Positions 1 to 6,353 of a DNA stretch of 6,353 nucleotides are shown piece after piece. The notes beneath the pieces were generated by a model. The model worked only from the letters and a program-made list of their open reading frames with translations, did not search any database and was not told the DNA's origin. A program made the position numbers and the translations under genes. Positions within the stretch are counted from its first letter, which is position 1; every line of letters starts with the position of its first letter. The DNA comes from Nitrospirota bacterium. Its GTDB lineage: Bacteria > Nitrospirota > Thermodesulfovibrionia > Thermodesulfovibrionales > Magnetobacteriaceae. The stretch covers positions 1 through 6,353 of the forward strand of contig JADGAE010000113.1 of assembly GCA_015232165.1 (NCBI GenBank). Reading direction: 5' to 3'.

Positions 1-2366
1 CATTTGGAAAGACGCTTGGATATACGGACGAAGAGCTTAAGTCCAGACCGTTTATAGAATTTGTCCATCCTGATGACGTAGAAAAGACTCTGAACGAAGT
101 GAAGAAACTCTCTCAAGGGATACCAGCCATAGACTTTGAAAACAGATATCTGTGTAAGGATGGCAGATATAAACACATCCAATGGAGATCATCACCCGTC
201 CCCGATGCAGGTATGACATACGCCACAGCGCGTGACATCACCCAGCAGAAGGAAATGGTGGAGGCAATCAAGACCGAAAGAGACAAGCTCAGAGGGATAA
301 TGGATTCAATGCAAGACGGCGTCTACATAGTAAGCGCAGACTACGAAATAGAGTTTGTAAACAACGCCATAATCAGGGAATTTGGAGAGGTAAATGACTG
401 CAAGTGCTATGAGTACTTCCATGATGGCACAGGTCGGTGTTCATGGTGCAAGAGGGATGAGGTGTTTGCGGGAAAGACTCTTACGTGGGAATGGTATTGT
501 ACGAAGAACAATAAGACATACTCGCACTTTGATACCCCGATAAAAAACACGGATGGCTCGATATCGAAGTTTTCGATAATCCATGACATCTCCGATGTCC
601 AGAGCGCCCAGGTGGTAATGAAGAGGGAGCTTGATTTTCAATCAGCCATAGCGGAGGTATCGGAGGCCCTGCTGTCGCCTGACAAGGACATCGCTGATAT
701 ATCGCTTATAGTAAACAGACAGGCAATGAGGCTGACTGACAGCTTGCACGGGCATGTATCGGAGATTGACAGAAAAACGGAGGAACAGGTAAATCATACC
801 TTTACGGAGATGATGGCAGACGGACAATGCAGTGTTGATACAAGGCACACAAGACAGGCCCTCCCCAAGGGTAAGGATGGCTATAATGCGCTATGGGGAC
901 ACGTGTTAAACACAAGACAGGCGTTTTATACAAACCACCCACAAGGACACCCTGCATACAAGGGCTGTCTCCCCCAAGGACATATCAGGTTGACGAGATA
1001 CCTGGCAGCGCCGGCAATGATGGGAGACAAGCTGATCGGTAACATTGCCCTGGCAAATGCCCACAGGGATTATACGGACGATGATTTGAACATCATAAAG
1101 CGCCTTGCCTATATTTACGCCCTGGCGGTTGAGCGCAAGAGGATGGAAGAGGAACTAAAACAAGTCTCCTTATACAACAAATGGCTCCTGGATGCCCTGG
1201 ATAATGTTGCCGGATACATCTATATCAAGGATAAAGAGCTGCGTTATGTTTATGCCAATAAAATTACGCTGGAGCTTTTCAAGTGCACAATGGAGGATTT
1301 GATTGGCTCCAACGATTCAAGATTCTTTACCGCCGAGACATTGGAAGGATTTTTGTCCAATGACCGACGTGTAATTGAAAATGGTGAAATAAGTGAACAA
1401 GAGGAAGATACCATACCGCAAAGTATTGGAAAGAGAGTGGTTTATTGGGCCGTAAAGCGTCCGCTTTTTGATGCTGAAGGCAACATATGGGGGCTATGTG
1501 GTGTTTCCACCGACATCACGGAACGCAAACGCATGGAAGAAGAACTAAAAAGACTGAATAGCAATCTTGCCGCCATGGTTAAGGAAGAGACCTCAAAGAG
1601 GCAGATGCAGGAGCAGATGCTCATACAACAATCAAAGATGGCCGCCATGGGAGAGATGATAGGATTGATCGCCCACCAGTGGAAGCAGCCGCTAAACGCC
1701 ATAGCGATAATAGTGCAAGACATGAAAGATGCCTATAAATTTGGTGAAGTTGACGAAGAATACATAGAAAGAACGATTGATTCAACAATGGGGCAAGTTA
1801 AATTCATGAGTAAGACGATGGATGACTTCAGGAACTTCTTCAAGCCGTCAAGGCAAAAGGTAACGTTTGATGTAAAAAACGCCATAGATGAATTAATATC
1901 CATGTTTATAGCAATATTTACCAAAAACAACATAAATGTTTATCTCAAGGCCGAGCAGTCCCTGAAGCTCATTGCAAACGGATATCCCAATGAGTTCAAG
2001 CAGGTGATCCTGAACATACTCAACAATTCCAAGGATGCCATTATCTCCAGGCAAGCCTCCGGTGATAAGACGCAAGGCCTGATCGAGGTGGAAATAACCG
2101 GCAATGAAAAAGCAGGGCAGATCGTGATCTACATCAGAGACAACGGCGGTGGTATCCCCGAAAAGGTAATGGACCGGATGTTTGAGCCTTATTTTACGAC
2201 CAAGGGAACAGAGGGCACCGGAATCGGCCTCTACATGTCAAAGACCATCATAGAGACAAATATGGGTGGAAGCCTGACAGTCAAAAACATTGATGGCGGC
2301 GCAGAGTTTGCAATAGCCCTATCAAGCATGAAGGAGGGGGATACCTCATTTACCCATTCACTTTAA
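1..2366 (+). CDS. Multi-sensor (PAS-PAS-GAF-PAS) histidine kinase, 5' end outside the window
   Basis: Sensor histidine kinase that should autophosphorylate in response to a cytoplasmic signal and pass the phosphate to an unseen response regulator. The frame is open from nucleotide 3 (taken as residue 1), so the gene starts upstream; the GTG at 99 lies inside a PAS domain and is not the start. Order: end of a PAS domain (1-80; FVHPDD, ENRY, ARDIT), second PAS (about 93-197) with four cysteines (C133, C135, C146, C149), GAF (about 210-378), third PAS (about 395-508; IKDKELRYVYAN, STDIT), a charged coiled linker, H-box AHQWKQPLN with phospho-acceptor H558, and HATPase with N-box (N675), G1 DNGGGIP (713-719), F-box FEPYFTTK (727-734) and G2 GTGIGL (738-743). 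All catalytic boxes are intact. No membrane segment or receiver domain is visible in this portion. It stops at TAA 2364-2366 and converges on the large minus-strand gene. The kinase assignment is certain; the signal and partner are unknown. Confidence 0.95.
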   Translation, partial: FGKTLGYTDEELKSRPFIEFVHPDDVEKTLNEVKKLSQGIPAIDFENRYLCKDGRYKHIQWRSSPVPDAGMTYATARDITQQKEMVEAIKTERDKLRGIMDSMQDGVYIVSADYEIEFVNNAIIREFGEVNDCKCYEYFHDGTGRCSWCKRDEVFAGKTLTWEWYCTKNNKTYSHFDTPIKNTDGSISKFSIIHDISDVQSAQVVMKRELDFQSAIAEVSEALLSPDKDIADISLIVNRQAMRLTDSLHGHVSEIDRKTEEQVNHTFTEMMADGQCSVDTRHTRQALPKGKDGYNALWGHVLNTRQAFYTNHPQGHPAYKGCLPQGHIRLTRYLAAPAMMGDKLIGNIALANAHRDYTDDDLNIIKRLAYIYALAVERKRMEEELKQVSLYNKWLLDALDNVAGYIYIKDKELRYVYANKITLELFKCTMEDLIGSNDSRFFTAETLEGFLSNDRRVIENGEISEQEEDTIPQSIGKRVVYWAVKRPLFDAEGNIWGLCGVSTDITERKRMEEELKRLNSNLAAMVKEETSKRQMQEQMLIQQSKMAAMGEMIGLIAHQWKQPLNAIAIIVQDMKDAYKFGEVDEEYIERTIDSTMGQVKFMSKTMDDFRNFFKPSRQKVTFDVKNAIDELISMFIAIFTKNNINVYLKAEQSLKLIANGYPNEFKQVILNILNNSKDAIISRQASGDKTQGLIEVEITGNEKAGQIVIYIRDNGGGIPEKVMDRMFEPYFTTKGTEGTGIGLYMSKTIIETNMGGSLTVKNIDGGAEFAIALSSMKEGDTSFTHSL

Positions 2367-2398
2367 GAAAGAGCCGGTAACTATGGTTTCGCACTTTC

Positions 2399-2448
2399 TG
2401 GATTCCTGCTTGCCCCTGTTCAAGCCAGGGGCAGGCTGTGGAATGACA
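2399..2448 (-). repeat. REP/dRS3-like hairpin unit, left, inverted copy
   Basis: Read on the minus strand this unit starts TGTCATTCC and ends GGAATCCA, the same ends as the right-hand unit. Its middle differs: TGCCCCTG (2411-2418) pairs perfectly with CAGGGGCA (2426-2433) around a 7-base loop, and ATTCC/GGAAT closes the base. It is therefore a longer variant of the same repeat class. It begins 32 bases after the kinase stop codon and may act as a transcript-end hairpin, although no strong T-run follows it. Confidence 0.6.
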
Positions 2449-2473
2449 TATAACAGCCAAAATAGCCATTTAC

Positions 2474-2500
2474 TGTCATTCCCGCGAAGGCGGGAATCCA
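2474..2500 (+). repeat. REP/dRS3-like hairpin unit, right copy
   Basis: The unit has the form TGTCATTCCCGCGAAGGCGG followed by GAATCCA. Its arms ATTCCCGC (2478-2485) and GCGGGAAT (2490-2497) pair perfectly around a GAAG tetraloop. Repeats with ATTCCC...GGGAAT arms are known as dRS3 in Neisseria, and look-alikes occur in many other bacterial genomes, often in many copies. That it is dispersed in this genome is expected but cannot be shown from one window. Confidence 0.7.
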
Positions 2501-2563
2501 TTTTCAAGAACTGCATAAAATACTGGTTTATAAAAAAGTGCGAAAGTATAGCCGGTAATTATC

Positions 2564-5500
2564 TTACGAATAACAATATGGCGTTGCTGTTGGCAAAGGG
2601 GTCTCATCCCGTGTGTAGGAGAACAGGTTGTTTTCGATGATTGTAATGACGTCGTTCATGGCTTCTCCATATCTTTCACAGTTGATGACGCACTGCCCCA
2701 TCTTGGCCGCCGGTATGGTACACTTTTCTATCAGGCCCAGATGACCTTGTGCCGGATCGGCCCCGAGGGCTTTCCAGTGCTCCTCCGTCTGAAAGCTCTT
2801 ACGCCTCAGCTCATCGGCAATGTGACTGAACAGCTCGGTCATAAACGGGTGGTCCTCGTAGTAGTACTTGACCGCGCTGTAGTACTCCTGGCGACGCTTG
2901 GGGGATTCGCTGATATACTTATAGATCACACGCGATATGAGTTCCACCATCAGGTACTCGGAGTTGGCACGGTCTCTCATGCAACTGTCAATGTCCTGAG
3001 TCTTTTTGGAGATGTCCTCTATAAATCGTGCATTGACCTTGTTGAAGGCCTCCTCCACGATAACCTCGGCAAGCTTAAAAAACGAGATCGTATTGAGGTT
3101 GTTGCTCAACAACTCATTGCGCATTATTTTTGTCATACCGCCCTTGAGCTGTTCGTAGCGCTCCACGAGCCTTATGCAGAATATATATAAGATGTGTTCG
3201 TGAGTTCTTTCGTTTTTCGGCAGGTTAAGGGAGCTCAACAACGGGATAAAACGACTATCCTTCTTACACCTCTGGATAAGCCCCATGACGAGTTCGTAGG
3301 TGGCCATAAAGTCGCCTTCCTCGATCTGACTCCTCAGTCTGTCGCCTCTCTGACTAGCAACGTTCATCTTTTTGATGGCGTCCTGTCGTGCCTCCTTGAT
3401 GATGCACATGAGCCTGTGTGCCCTGGCCATCTCCATCTTGGCATGGAGGCTTGCCGCAAAGGCCGCCTGCAAGACCTGTTCTATGTTTACGCCGGTGTCA
3501 AGGCTGTAGATGTCCTCACCGCAGTGAAACAGCACCTCGGCCACATTCTTCCACGACACGTCAGGTTCACTGGCGTACTCCCGCGTTATATACTCTCTCA
3601 TGTAGTGCTGGAAGTACAACAGTGCGGAGTTTCCGAGGTTCTCCTTTGTAAAGACGTACTGTTTGACGGTTTCACTGATGGCCTCTACCAGTGGTTCTTC
3701 GTTTATGCGCGGATGACTCTTGAGATGTTCACGCTTGTCTCTGTGAAAGACGGGTCTTCCCTTGGTGCGACACTCACCGCCCATCTTCTGTATCACGAAC
3801 CTGTCCTGTCCCTCTCCGATTAGCTCAAAGCGCGCATTGGCCTCTTTCAGGAGCGTGTATGGCCCAAGACGCCTCTCAAACTGCCCGAGGGTCATGATGG
3901 GCATGTAGACCGATATCGGAGATACCTGTATGACCTCCTTGAGCACCTCGTCAAACTCCTTAAGCTCGATCACGGTGGCACGCGGACACAGGCCAGGCAA
4001 CAGGAGTATCTTCTTCCTCCTGGCATAGGCGAAACACTTGGCAAAGTACCTCAGATAATTTTGTGTCGTTTCGGCGATATCTATAACCCCGGTCAAAGGA
4101 GCCTGAACACCCGCGTAGAGGAGACTGTTGGGGTCGCCTTCAAAGGGGAGCTTGTTACGCGACATCTCCTGCAGGACGCTTGAGACGCCAATGAGTTCGT
4201 CCAGCTTCTGGATGATTTCTATCTCAACGGCCTTGTCGCCCATAAAGCGCACATATGCCTCCGTGATGTAGTAAATCTTTTCCCAGTGGCTGTTTAGTGC
4301 CTCCTCGGCGGCCTCCATAACGGGCTTGCCGTAGAGGGACCACACGTGCGGCTCGGCCACAAACGTAAATGCCGGTATGATGTGTTCGCCCTGACTAAAA
4401 CAGAAATAGTCGGTCAGTTCAACGTCTATCCTCATACCGTCAGGGACGGTCTTGTTGATGATGGCCTTGATCTTTTCTTCCACACCGCGTATCTTTATCT
4501 TTCTCATCATGGAGGCGGCAAAGATATCGGGCACGGGGGAGAGTATCACACGGTCTGAAAAGCGCCGCCAGTATCTTTGCCTGACCCTTATGTCTTTCAT
4601 AAACAGGCAGAAGTTTGATATCTTCTTTTGCTCCGATATAACCTTGGCAGGGGCGTTGTCGTCAAAGTAATGCGCAATCCCCTCAAGCTCCTGTACCACT
4701 GCGTATTGGTTGAGGTCGCTCAGGAATGACTCAAAGTCATAGGCGGAGTATGCGGTTATCTTGTTACTTATGTTGTTGAGGCGGCTTAGAAATCTGTATA
4801 AGCCTCCTTGTTTGTCGGACTGACCGACGACTACGATGTACTCCTGCAATTCCTGTTTGTGGGGAGCATCTATGTTGTCATCGGGTCTAATACTTAGCAG
4901 GTCATTGTTTGGGTTGAATTTTTTGTTTACAATTTCAACGACGTTGAGGAAGTTCTCCAGGGCTATCTCCTGAAGTATCTGTATAATGTACTGTCCATCC
5001 AGAGGCCGAGGACCGAGGCGGTCGAAGTGTTTTTTGGTCAGTATTGTGTCGTCCTCTCTGTTGTCATCCGGCAGCAGTGCCACCCCCACGTCCCTTCTCT
5101 GCGACATGGCATGTGCGTGAAAAGAGGGGGTTGTAGCCCCGCCCAGTTCCGCGGAATTGATAAATACGTGGAACCGCTCAAGCAGACTACCGAGGCGGTT
5201 GCGGTAGACGTTTAACACCGCCACCAGCGTTGCATTACACTCAATCCAGGACTTGTCGGACATGTCAGAGATGGCCTTTGTGACGCTTTCGGCCAGCATA
5301 AACATCAGGTCTACGACGTACCTGTCGGTCTTGTCCACGGCGATGACGGCGGGGGTTGTGCCGTATGCGTTTGACAGTTGCGCCCTGACCTTTTGGAGGT
5401 TGAAGAAGAGCTCCTCACGTTGTTGCTGAGTCAGCGTGTCGTTGATCAGCGAGTGACGGACGAGATAGTTGACAATGATGTGGTGTGTGCCCACGATTTC

Positions 5501-5791
5501 GGCATCAACCACCTTTCCCTCCGACTGCAACTTGAATGACCCCTTGAGGTTGGCAATGCGCTGTTCAAGGATAATACGGGTCTCGGGGTAGAGCCTGAAG
5601 ACGTCCGCCGTCTTTTTCAGGTAACTCTCCAGAAAAGCCCACATGATAGACACCTGTGGTATGATCGGATGCGGGATGAGTTCCGTAAAGTTCTTCTGCT
5701 TTTCACTGTACATCGGCGCAGTGCGCAGGACCTTCAACTGGCTGTTGGCCCCGCTGAACTTCTTAAACGTACCGTTGGCTTCACTCTTCAT
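2564..5791 (-). CDS. Large soluble protein of unknown function (1075 residues from the longest start)
   Basis: I do not recognise the family. The uninterrupted 3.2-kb frame with natural amino-acid composition supports a real gene; it ends at TAA (2564-2566). No signal peptide, membrane segment, P-loop or other familiar catalytic motif is evident, so it is probably cytosolic and mainly helical. Distinctive stretches include a charged region R402-R414 rich in R/Y/W, a strand-like LLLPGLCPRA segment (597-605), a basic G/R/K/H-rich stretch (671-695), long charged helices (about 780-960) and a C-terminal cysteine group (C1024, C1034, C1038, C1073). The start is uncertain: ATG 5791 has no Shine-Dalgarno sequence and lies just below a possible -10 box; Met27 (5713) also lacks one; Met50 (5644) has AGGTG six bases upstream. 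It follows the PEP-enzyme gene on the same strand after 332 bp, so a related role is possible but unproven. Confidence 0.85.
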   Translation of the reverse strand: MKSEANGTFKKFSGANSQLKVLRTAPMYSEKQKNFTELIPHPIIPQVSIMWAFLESYLKKTADVFRLYPETRIILEQRIANLKGSFKLQSEGKVVDAEIVGTHHIIVNYLVRHSLINDTLTQQQREELFFNLQKVRAQLSNAYGTTPAVIAVDKTDRYVVDLMFMLAESVTKAISDMSDKSWIECNATLVAVLNVYRNRLGSLLERFHVFINSAELGGATTPSFHAHAMSQRRDVGVALLPDDNREDDTILTKKHFDRLGPRPLDGQYIIQILQEIALENFLNVVEIVNKKFNPNNDLLSIRPDDNIDAPHKQELQEYIVVVGQSDKQGGLYRFLSRLNNISNKITAYSAYDFESFLSDLNQYAVVQELEGIAHYFDDNAPAKVISEQKKISNFCLFMKDIRVRQRYWRRFSDRVILSPVPDIFAASMMRKIKIRGVEEKIKAIINKTVPDGMRIDVELTDYFCFSQGEHIIPAFTFVAEPHVWSLYGKPVMEAAEEALNSHWEKIYYITEAYVRFMGDKAVEIEIIQKLDELIGVSSVLQEMSRNKLPFEGDPNSLLYAGVQAPLTGVIDIAETTQNYLRYFAKCFAYARRKKILLLPGLCPRATVIELKEFDEVLKEVIQVSPISVYMPIMTLGQFERRLGPYTLLKEANARFELIGEGQDRFVIQKMGGECRTKGRPVFHRDKREHLKSHPRINEEPLVEAISETVKQYVFTKENLGNSALLYFQHYMREYITREYASEPDVSWKNVAEVLFHCGEDIYSLDTGVNIEQVLQAAFAASLHAKMEMARAHRLMCIIKEARQDAIKKMNVASQRGDRLRSQIEEGDFMATYELVMGLIQRCKKDSRFIPLLSSLNLPKNERTHEHILYIFCIRLVERYEQLKGGMTKIMRNELLSNNLNTISFFKLAEVIVEEAFNKVNARFIEDISKKTQDIDSCMRDRANSEYLMVELISRVIYKYISESPKRRQEYYSAVKYYYEDHPFMTELFSHIADELRRKSFQTEEHWKALGADPAQGHLGLIEKCTIPAAKMGQCVINCERYGEAMNDVITIIENNLFSYTRDETPLPTATPYCYS

Positions 5792-5799
5792 AGTAATTC

Positions 5800-5828
5800 A
5801 GTATACAACAATAGAAGAAAAAAAACAA
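5800..5828 (-). promoter_or_regulatory. Possible sigma70-type promoter of the large gene
   Basis: On the minus strand, TTGTTT (5828-5823) is followed after exactly 17 bases by TATACT (5805-5800). The -10 box matches the consensus at 5 of 6 positions and the -35 box at 3 of 6. Transcription would begin around 5793, only one or two bases before ATG 5791. The transcript would then be leaderless, or translation would start further in. A run of eight T on the transcript sense strand fills part of the spacer. Confidence 0.35.
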
Positions 5829-5880
5829 GCACGTTAAATTTGTGGGCGCATAAGAAAGTGGTGGGTGCCTTTGGGAAAGA

Positions 5881-6002
5881 AAGGGGCGTCTTGTGGCCGG
5901 GGTGCCCCACCCCCTCCGCTCGCACAGCGACGTTACCGCGCCCCCTTCAGAACCCCCTGCAAGGGGGGGGGCGAGCCGCCCCGGGCACAAAGAAGCCCCC
6001 TT
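5881..6002. repeat. GC-rich 122-bp imperfect palindrome with terminal inverted repeats
   Basis: The left end (5881-5902) and the reverse complement of the right end (6002-5979) align with 20 matches, 2 mismatches and 2 single-base gaps; both begin AAGGGG and finish CCGGGG. Between them lie three small hairpins: GGGGTG/CACCCC (5899-5904, 5908-5913), CCCCCT/AGGGGG (5953-5958, 5962-5967) and GGGGCG/CGCCCC (5968-5973, 5977-5982). By hand count 89 of 120 bases at 5881-6000 are G or C, against 19 of 60 in the next 60 bases. It reads as a repetitive intergenic element that could also end or pause the transcript coming from the PEP-enzyme gene. Reading frames crossing it give low-complexity P/G/R-rich peptides and are not genes. 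Confidence 0.5.
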
Positions 6003-6123
6003 GACCCCTTTATATGCATTTTTATTACCACTTGTTATCCACCAAAAATTTATGCATCCAAATTTGTTCTCAGGTCATGCCTTTAGAGTGATGTCACATT
6101 ATACCTGTGTGCGTGCCCATTTC
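6003..6123. other. AT-rich spacer after the PEP-enzyme gene, nothing recognised
   Basis: This stretch is plain AT-rich sequence downstream of the stop codon at 6124-6126. It holds two ATGCAT palindromes and an isolated minus-strand TATAAT (6103-6098) without a usable -35 partner. I see no tRNA, coding region or clear terminator hairpin in it. Confidence 0.5.
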
Positions 6124-6353
6124 CTATATACCATCCACCTCTATCACCTCTACCTGGCCGTCATAAATGGTGCCACTGTAGCCATCTATGCTTATAAAGT
6201 CACCCGCATTCATCGTCCTGCCCTTTAAAGACATCCTGCCCTCGCGCTCAATGCAGACCATGTCCGCACAGCCCACCACACAGGTCTTTCCAAGCCTTCC
6301 GGCCACAATGGATGCGTGACTGGTGGCCCCGCCCCTTGCCGTCAACAGGCCGT
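6124..6353 (-). CDS. PEP-utilising enzyme (PEP synthase / pyruvate phosphate dikinase-like), C-terminal end only
   Basis: The last 76 codons of a gene that enters from the right edge. They encode the swivelling phosphohistidine domain of the PEP-utilising family: the GLLTARGGATSHAS motif carries the histidine (codon 6318-6316) that shuttles phosphate between the ATP-grasp and PEP/pyruvate sites in PEP synthase and pyruvate phosphate dikinase. It is followed by the family pattern LGKTCVVGC and GDFISIDGYSGTIYDG. The frame stops with TAG at 6126-6124, ten residues after that last motif, so the PEP/pyruvate-binding barrel that follows this domain in classical PPDK and PEP synthase is absent downstream. 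This suits the family members with the mobile domain at the C-terminus (as in rifampicin phosphotransferase) or a truncated dikinase; a role in pyruvate-PEP conversion is likely but not certain. The TTG at 6345 is internal, not the start. Confidence 0.88.
   Translation of the reverse strand, partial: GLLTARGGATSHASIVAGRLGKTCVVGCADMVCIEREGRMSLKGRTMNAGDFISIDGYSGTIYDGQVEVIEVDGI

Larger units (their letters stand above)
2381..2551. repeat. MITE-like nested inverted-repeat element between convergent genes
   Basis: The outer arms read CTATNNTTTCGCACTTT (2381-2397) and its reverse complement (2535-2551), matching at 15 of 17 positions including a perfect 11-bp core. Inside are TGGATTCC (2399-2406) with GGAATCCA (2493-2500), then GGAATGACA (2440-2448) with TGTCATTCC (2474-2482). 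The gap is thus organised as one dyad around about 2461, made of two hairpin units in opposite orientation. No reading frame inside looks like a protein, so any mobility would depend on a transposase elsewhere. As it separates two gene 3' ends, it may also stop transcription in both directions; this is inferred from position and hairpins only. Confidence 0.55.
2372..2562. repeat. Imperfect 13-bp direct repeat flanking the intergenic palindromic element
   Basis: AGCCGGTAACTAT at 2372-2384 recurs as AGCCGGTAATTAT at 2550-2562, with 12 of 13 bases identical. The two copies lie just outside or at the edges of the nested inverted repeats between them. This could be the target-site duplication left by an insertion, but 13 imperfect bases is not diagnostic and the right copy overlaps the end of the outer inverted repeat, so chance or another origin remains possible. 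Confidence 0.4.

Noticed and set aside
99..101. GTG at 99 as the start of the kinase gene.
   Set aside because: The frame is open to the window edge and the 32 codons before it encode the expected first part of the PAS domain (LGYTDEEL, FVHPDD).
2372..2562. CRISPR array in the intergenic repeats.
   Set aside because: The repeats are two units in opposite orientation with nested symmetry, not evenly spaced direct repeats with unique spacers, and no cas gene is present.
2383..2640. An 85-codon plus-strand frame crossing the intergenic repeats.
   Set aside because: It translates the palindromic repeats (including the peptide SFPRRRES typical of this repeat class) and then runs antisense into the large gene, so it is not a protein gene.
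2741..3823. Two plus-strand frames of 149 and 209 codons (2741-3190 and 3194-3823).
   Set aside because: Both lie wholly antisense to the 1075-codon gene, have no ribosome site or family resemblance, and look like mirror frames created by its codon bias.
6098..6103. Minus-strand TATAAT as a promoter for the large gene.
   Set aside because: It has no acceptable -35 box at 16-18 bases and no extended -10 TG, and lies about 300 bases upstream with the GC-rich palindrome between.
5669..6228. Plus-strand frames of 111 codons at 5669-6004 and 5893-6228, and shorter ones around them.
   Set aside because: They cross the GC-rich palindrome and give low-complexity P/G/R-rich peptides, with no ribosome site and overlap with real minus-strand genes.

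Overview
The window looks like bacterial chromosome of roughly balanced G+C: two long, clean reading frames at the sides, one very long gene on the opposite strand, and two short non-coding gaps that both hold palindromic repeats. The multi-sensor histidine kinase (AHQWKQPL-type H-box, DFRNFF motif downstream) and the PEP-utilising enzyme that ends directly after its phosphohistidine domain fit large-genome environmental bacteria such as Nitrospirota (Candidatus Magnetobacterium-like) or the former Deltaproteobacteria. This placement is an impression from protein style, not a database result, and no marker gene here fixes it.

Layout: (1) 1-2366, plus strand: the C-terminal 787 residues of a PAS-PAS-GAF-PAS histidine kinase whose start lies left of the window. 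(2) 2367-2563: a gap between convergent genes holding a nested inverted-repeat element. It consists of two REP/dRS3-like hairpin units in opposite orientation, an outer 17-bp inverted repeat and a flanking 13-bp direct repeat. (3) 2564-5791, minus strand: one soluble 1075-residue protein that I do not recognise. (4) 5792-6123: a possible promoter close to the start codon of the large gene, then a 122-bp, roughly 74% G+C imperfect palindrome with terminal inverted repeats, then plain AT-rich sequence. (5) 6124-6353, minus strand: the last 76 residues of a PEP/pyruvate-dikinase-like enzyme, cut by the right edge.

The large gene and the PEP enzyme share a strand, with the enzyme upstream, so they could form a transcription unit. 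However, the 332-bp gap, the palindrome and the possible private promoter argue that the large gene can be transcribed alone. The histidine kinase converges on the large gene and has no response regulator beside it in this window, so nothing here shows a functional link to the other two. The parts most worth a second look are the unidentified 1075-residue protein, its uncertain start, and the two intergenic palindromic elements.
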